NCBI RefSeq assembly: GCF_036311905.1
Contig: NZ_JAZDCH010000010.1
Location: 161,790-225,789, forward strand
Length of the DNA: 64,000 nt
From: Brachybacterium sp036311905
GTDB taxonomy: Bacteria > Actinomycetota > Actinomycetes > Actinomycetales > Dermabacteraceae
Direction of reading: 5' to 3'
Below are positions 61,538 through 64,000 of this stretch, piece after piece. Numbering within the stretch: position 1 is the stretch's first letter; each line of letters begins with the position of its first letter. Both the position numbers and the translations under genes were made by a program. Under the pieces are notes generated by a model that was given only the letters and a program-made list of their open reading frames with translations, was not told where the DNA came from and searched no databases.

Positions 61538-62127
61538 GCGTCGCCGAGATCGTGGCATCGATCCTGATCGGACTCGGGGTGCTGCTCGCGGTGCTCGCCG
61601 CGGTCGGGCTGAACCGCTTCCAGGGGGTGCTGATGCGCCTCCACGCCGCGTCGAAGCCGCAGACCCTGGGACTGATCCTGGTGTTCTCCGGCGTCGCGAT
61701 CGCGACCGGCTCCTGGACCCTCGCGGCGCTCTTCCTCGCCGTCCTCCTGGCGCAGATGCTGACCGTCCCGGTCGCGAGCGTGATGGTGGGCCGCGCAGCC
61801 TTCCGGCGCGGCTTCGTGCGCGGCGGCGACTATGCGATCGACGAGCTCACCCCGCGGCTGGCCGCGGCAGGCGACGACGATGACGACGAGGACGGCTTCG
61901 TCGACGAGTCAGGGGACGACCACGAGGGCCTGGCGGGGGAGGGCGCCGAGCGGTTCCCGGAGAACGTCGTGGTCGGCGAGCACGAGGATGCGCTCATCGA
62001 CCCCAACTGGGAGGAGCCGGAGGCCGGCGCCGAGGAGGTCGAGGACGAGGAGATCCTCGACATCGACCTCGACGACGAGACCGAGCGCGAGGCCGAGCAG
62101 GTCGCGGAGCGCGACGAGCGGCACTGA
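61534..62127 (+). CDS. mrpG: Na+/H+ antiporter subunit G with acidic tail
   Basis: MrpG core of about 110 residues (three helices; RLHAASKPQTLGLILVFSGV is diagnostic) plus an 85-residue tail that is very acidic (DDDDDEDGFVDESGDD near 111, then Glu/Asp-rich to the end, with the last stretch REAEQVAERDERH). Usual MrpG is 110-130. It is the last gene of the operon and is followed by two hairpins. Confidence 0.9.
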   Translation: MSVAEIVASILIGLGVLLAVLAAVGLNRFQGVLMRLHAASKPQTLGLILVFSGVAIATGSWTLAALFLAVLLAQMLTVPVASVMVGRAAFRRGFVRGGDYAIDELTPRLAAAGDDDDDEDGFVDESGDDHEGLAGEGAERFPENVVVGEHEDALIDPNWEEPEAGAEEVEDEEILDIDLDDETEREAEQVAERDERH

Positions 62128-62134
62128 GCCGGAT

Positions 62135-62181
62135 CCCGTCGGGAGCCCCGACGGGTCCGGCGGGCCGCGGCGCCCGCCGGA
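62135..62181. terminator. Two tandem terminator-like hairpins after mrpG
   Basis: CCCGTCGGG/CCCGACGGG with an AGC loop (62135-62155), directly followed by TCCGGCGGG/CCCGCCGGA with an eight-base loop (62156-62181). They lie between convergent mrpG and fhs and probably end both transcripts. Confidence 0.65.
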
Positions 62182-62207
62182 AGACCCGGCCCCCCCGTCG
62201 GCCGCTC

Positions 62208-63884
62208 TCAGAACAGCCCGACGGACTCCCCGGACTCGGTGACCCCCATGCGCAGGGCGGCCGGCTCCTGGGGCAGTCCCGGCATGGTCATGATCGCGCC
62301 GGTGAGGGCGACGACGAAGCCCGCACCGATCTTGGGCACCAGGTCCCGCACGTGCAGCACGTGCCCGGTGGGGGCGCCGAGCAGCGTCGGATCGTCCGAG
62401 AAGGAGTACTGCGTCTTCGCGACGCAGACGGGTAGTGTGTCCCAGCCGTTTCGCTGCAGCATCCGCAGCTGGGCGGGGGCGCGCTCGGTGAGCACCACGT
62501 CGTCGGCCCCGTACACCTCACGGGCGAGGGTCCGCAGGGACTCCTCGATCCCGCCCGCTGGGGCGTAGAGCGGGTGGTACCCCTCGCCCTCCCCGGCCTC
62601 GATCGCGGCGAGCACCTGCTCGGCGACGGCCCGGCCGCCCTCGCCGCCGTCGGCCCACACCTCCGAGAGGGCCGCGCGGAAGCCCTGCTCCCGAGCCCAG
62701 TCGAGGACGGCGGCGAGCTCGGCCTCGGAGTCCGTGGGGAAGCGGTTCAGGGCGATCACCGGTTCGAGCCCGAACTTGCGCAGGTTCTGCACGTGGCGGG
62801 CGAGGTTCGCGGTGCCGGCGAGGGCGGCGTCGAGGTCCTCGGTGCCGAGGTCGGCCTTGGCCACCCCGCCGTGCATCTTCAGGGCGCGCACGGTCGCGAC
62901 GACCACGGCGGCGTCGGGATGGAGTCCGCCGAGGCGGGACTTGATGTCGAGGAACTTCTCCGCGCCGAGATCGGAGCCGAAGCCGGCCTCGGTCACGGTG
63001 ATGTCCGCGAGGGAGAGCGCGAGGCGGGTCGCGGCGAGGGAGTTGCAGCCGTGGGCGATGTTCGCGAAGGGCCCGCCGTGCACGAGGGCGGGCGTGCCGC
63101 CGAGGGTCTGGACCAGATTCGGCAGCAGGGCGTCCTTGAGCAGCATGGTGATCGCGCCGCCCACCTGGAGATCGGCGACGGTCACCGGGGTGCGGTCGCG
63201 ACGGTAGCCGACGACGATGGCGTCGATGCGGCGCTGCAGGTCCGCGAGATCGGTCGCGAGGCACAGGATCGCCATGATCTCGGAGGCGACGACGATGTCG
63301 AAACCGTCCTCGCGGGGGACGCCCTGCCCGGGCCCGCCGAGCCCGATGACGACCTGGCGCAGGGCGCGGTCGTTCACGTCGACGACGCGCTTCCACTGGA
63401 TGCGGCGCGGGTCGAGGTCGAGCTCGTTGCCCTGCTGGAGGTGGTTGTCGATCAGGGCGGCGAGGGTGTTGTTCGCGATCTGGATGGCATGGAAGTCGCC
63501 GGTGAAGTGGAGGTTGATGTCCTCCATCGGCACCACCTGGGCGTGGCCGCCCCCGGTCGCGCCGCCCTTGATGCCCATGATCGGGCCGAGCGCGGGCTCT
63601 CGCAGGGCGACCATCGTGCGATGGCCCATCAGCGAGAAGGCGTCGGCGAGGCCGACGGTGGTGGTGGACTTGCCCTCGCCCGCGGGGGTGGGCGACATGG
63701 CGGAGACCAGCACGAGGCGGCCGGTGCGGCCCGTCGGCTCCATCGCGCGGACGTCCACCTTGGCCTTCGTGCTCCCGTAGGGGATCAGGGCCTCCTCGGG
63801 GATTCCGGCGCGCTCGGCGATCTCATGGATCGGCAGCAGGGTCGCCGCCTGGGCGATCTCGAGGTCCGGATTCTGGGCTGACAT
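62208..63884 (-). CDS. fhs: Formate-tetrahydrofolate ligase
   Basis: ATP-dependent synthesis of 10-formyl-tetrahydrofolate from formate and THF, entering one-carbon metabolism for purines and initiator Met-tRNA formylation. The 558-residue protein has the ATP loop GEGKSTTTVGLADAF near 71 and KGGATGGGHAQV near 109, followed by MEDINLHFTGD. The ATG has GGAGG ten bases upstream; a TAGGCT box (minus, 63939-63944) suggests a leader of about 48 bases. Confidence 0.96.
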   Translation of the reverse strand: MSAQNPDLEIAQAATLLPIHEIAERAGIPEEALIPYGSTKAKVDVRAMEPTGRTGRLVLVSAMSPTPAGEGKSTTTVGLADAFSLMGHRTMVALREPALGPIMGIKGGATGGGHAQVVPMEDINLHFTGDFHAIQIANNTLAALIDNHLQQGNELDLDPRRIQWKRVVDVNDRALRQVVIGLGGPGQGVPREDGFDIVVASEIMAILCLATDLADLQRRIDAIVVGYRRDRTPVTVADLQVGGAITMLLKDALLPNLVQTLGGTPALVHGGPFANIAHGCNSLAATRLALSLADITVTEAGFGSDLGAEKFLDIKSRLGGLHPDAAVVVATVRALKMHGGVAKADLGTEDLDAALAGTANLARHVQNLRKFGLEPVIALNRFPTDSEAELAAVLDWAREQGFRAALSEVWADGGEGGRAVAEQVLAAIEAGEGEGYHPLYAPAGGIEESLRTLAREVYGADDVVLTERAPAQLRMLQRNGWDTLPVCVAKTQYSFSDDPTLLGAPTGHVLHVRDLVPKIGAGFVVALTGAIMTMPGLPQEPAALRMGVTESGESVGLF

Positions 63885-64000
63885 CGTCGTCCTCCAGGGG
63901 ATGGTCGGGTCCGGGGGTCGCCCGGGCTGATCCCCCTCAGCCTAGGAGGCGCGGCCGCGCGCTGTGAGCGTCTTCCGTAAGACCCGCGAGGTCCCGCATA

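Overview
The window is very GC-rich chromosomal DNA (roughly 70% G+C by eye) from an actinobacterium. A mycothiol synthase next to a MutT1-type Nudix/histidine-phosphatase protein and a pst phosphate operon, an actinobacterial Trp leader peptide, a CopD/CtaG fusion, and many leaderless genes with a TANNNT box six or seven bases before the start codon all fit Micrococcales. The gene set resembles Brachybacterium (Dermabacteraceae), but genus is an inference. Gene density is about 90%. I see no insertion sequence, prophage, CRISPR array, rRNA or integration site, so this reads as core chromosome.

Layout. 1-4.6 kb: pyrE, a zinc metallopeptidase, a DedA protein, a TrmH-type methyltransferase and class II aldolase fbaA, whose 3' end is followed by two perfect 90-bp repeats. 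4.6-9.5 kb: a mostly minus-strand run (DUF2516, FUSC-type membrane protein, a YgfZ-like protein, a nitrobindin-like protein, a 33-residue membrane protein, another membrane protein). 9.6-19 kb: mshD, mutT1-like, a DUF4190-type membrane protein, pstSCAB with a PHO box, then a MacB/FtsX-type ABC exporter. 19-26 kb: rhodanese (behind a 72-bp dyad), CPBP protease, SDR, csoR-like and purB, a small membrane protein, a HisC/Pat aminotransferase, and a stand-alone trpB controlled by a complete attenuator with an 11-residue Trp leader peptide. 26-37 kb: MFS transporter, Gfo/Idh oxidoreductase, NagZ-like GH3 enzyme, a three-gene 2-oxoacid dehydrogenase operon, two coupled crcB genes and a CopD/CtaG fusion. 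37-46 kb: flavin monooxygenase, DUF1345, BadF-type kinase divergent from murQ, an ABC-F ATPase with a possible three-codon upstream ORF, metY and two tandem HAD hydrolases. 46-52 kb: thioredoxin/NHL protein, a large membrane protein, a TetR regulator and tRNA-Gly(CCC). 52-64 kb: dcd, an uncharacterised partner, an Atg22-like MFS protein, the six-gene Mrp antiporter operon and fhs.

Most interesting points. The 845-residue membrane protein at 48362-50899 looks like a full-length homologue of H+-translocating pyrophosphatase in which the catalytic Asp/Lys motifs have been replaced, i.e. a membrane pseudo-enzyme. Other leads: the leaderless trp leader/attenuator; a perfect operator-like palindrome filling the -35/-10 spacer of the 2-oxoacid dehydrogenase promoter; a repeat element overlapping the stop codons of both fbaA and pstB; and long acidic tails on Mrp subunits C, F and G.

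Functional themes are phosphate uptake; peptidoglycan amino-sugar recycling (murQ, a kinase and a NagZ-like enzyme); copper and fluoride handling (csoR-like, crcB pair, CopD/CtaG); ion homeostasis (Mrp); and nucleotide, one-carbon and amino-acid metabolism (pyrE, purB, dcd, fhs, trpB, metY, the HisC-like enzyme). All family assignments come from reading the translations and recalling family motifs; no database search was run.
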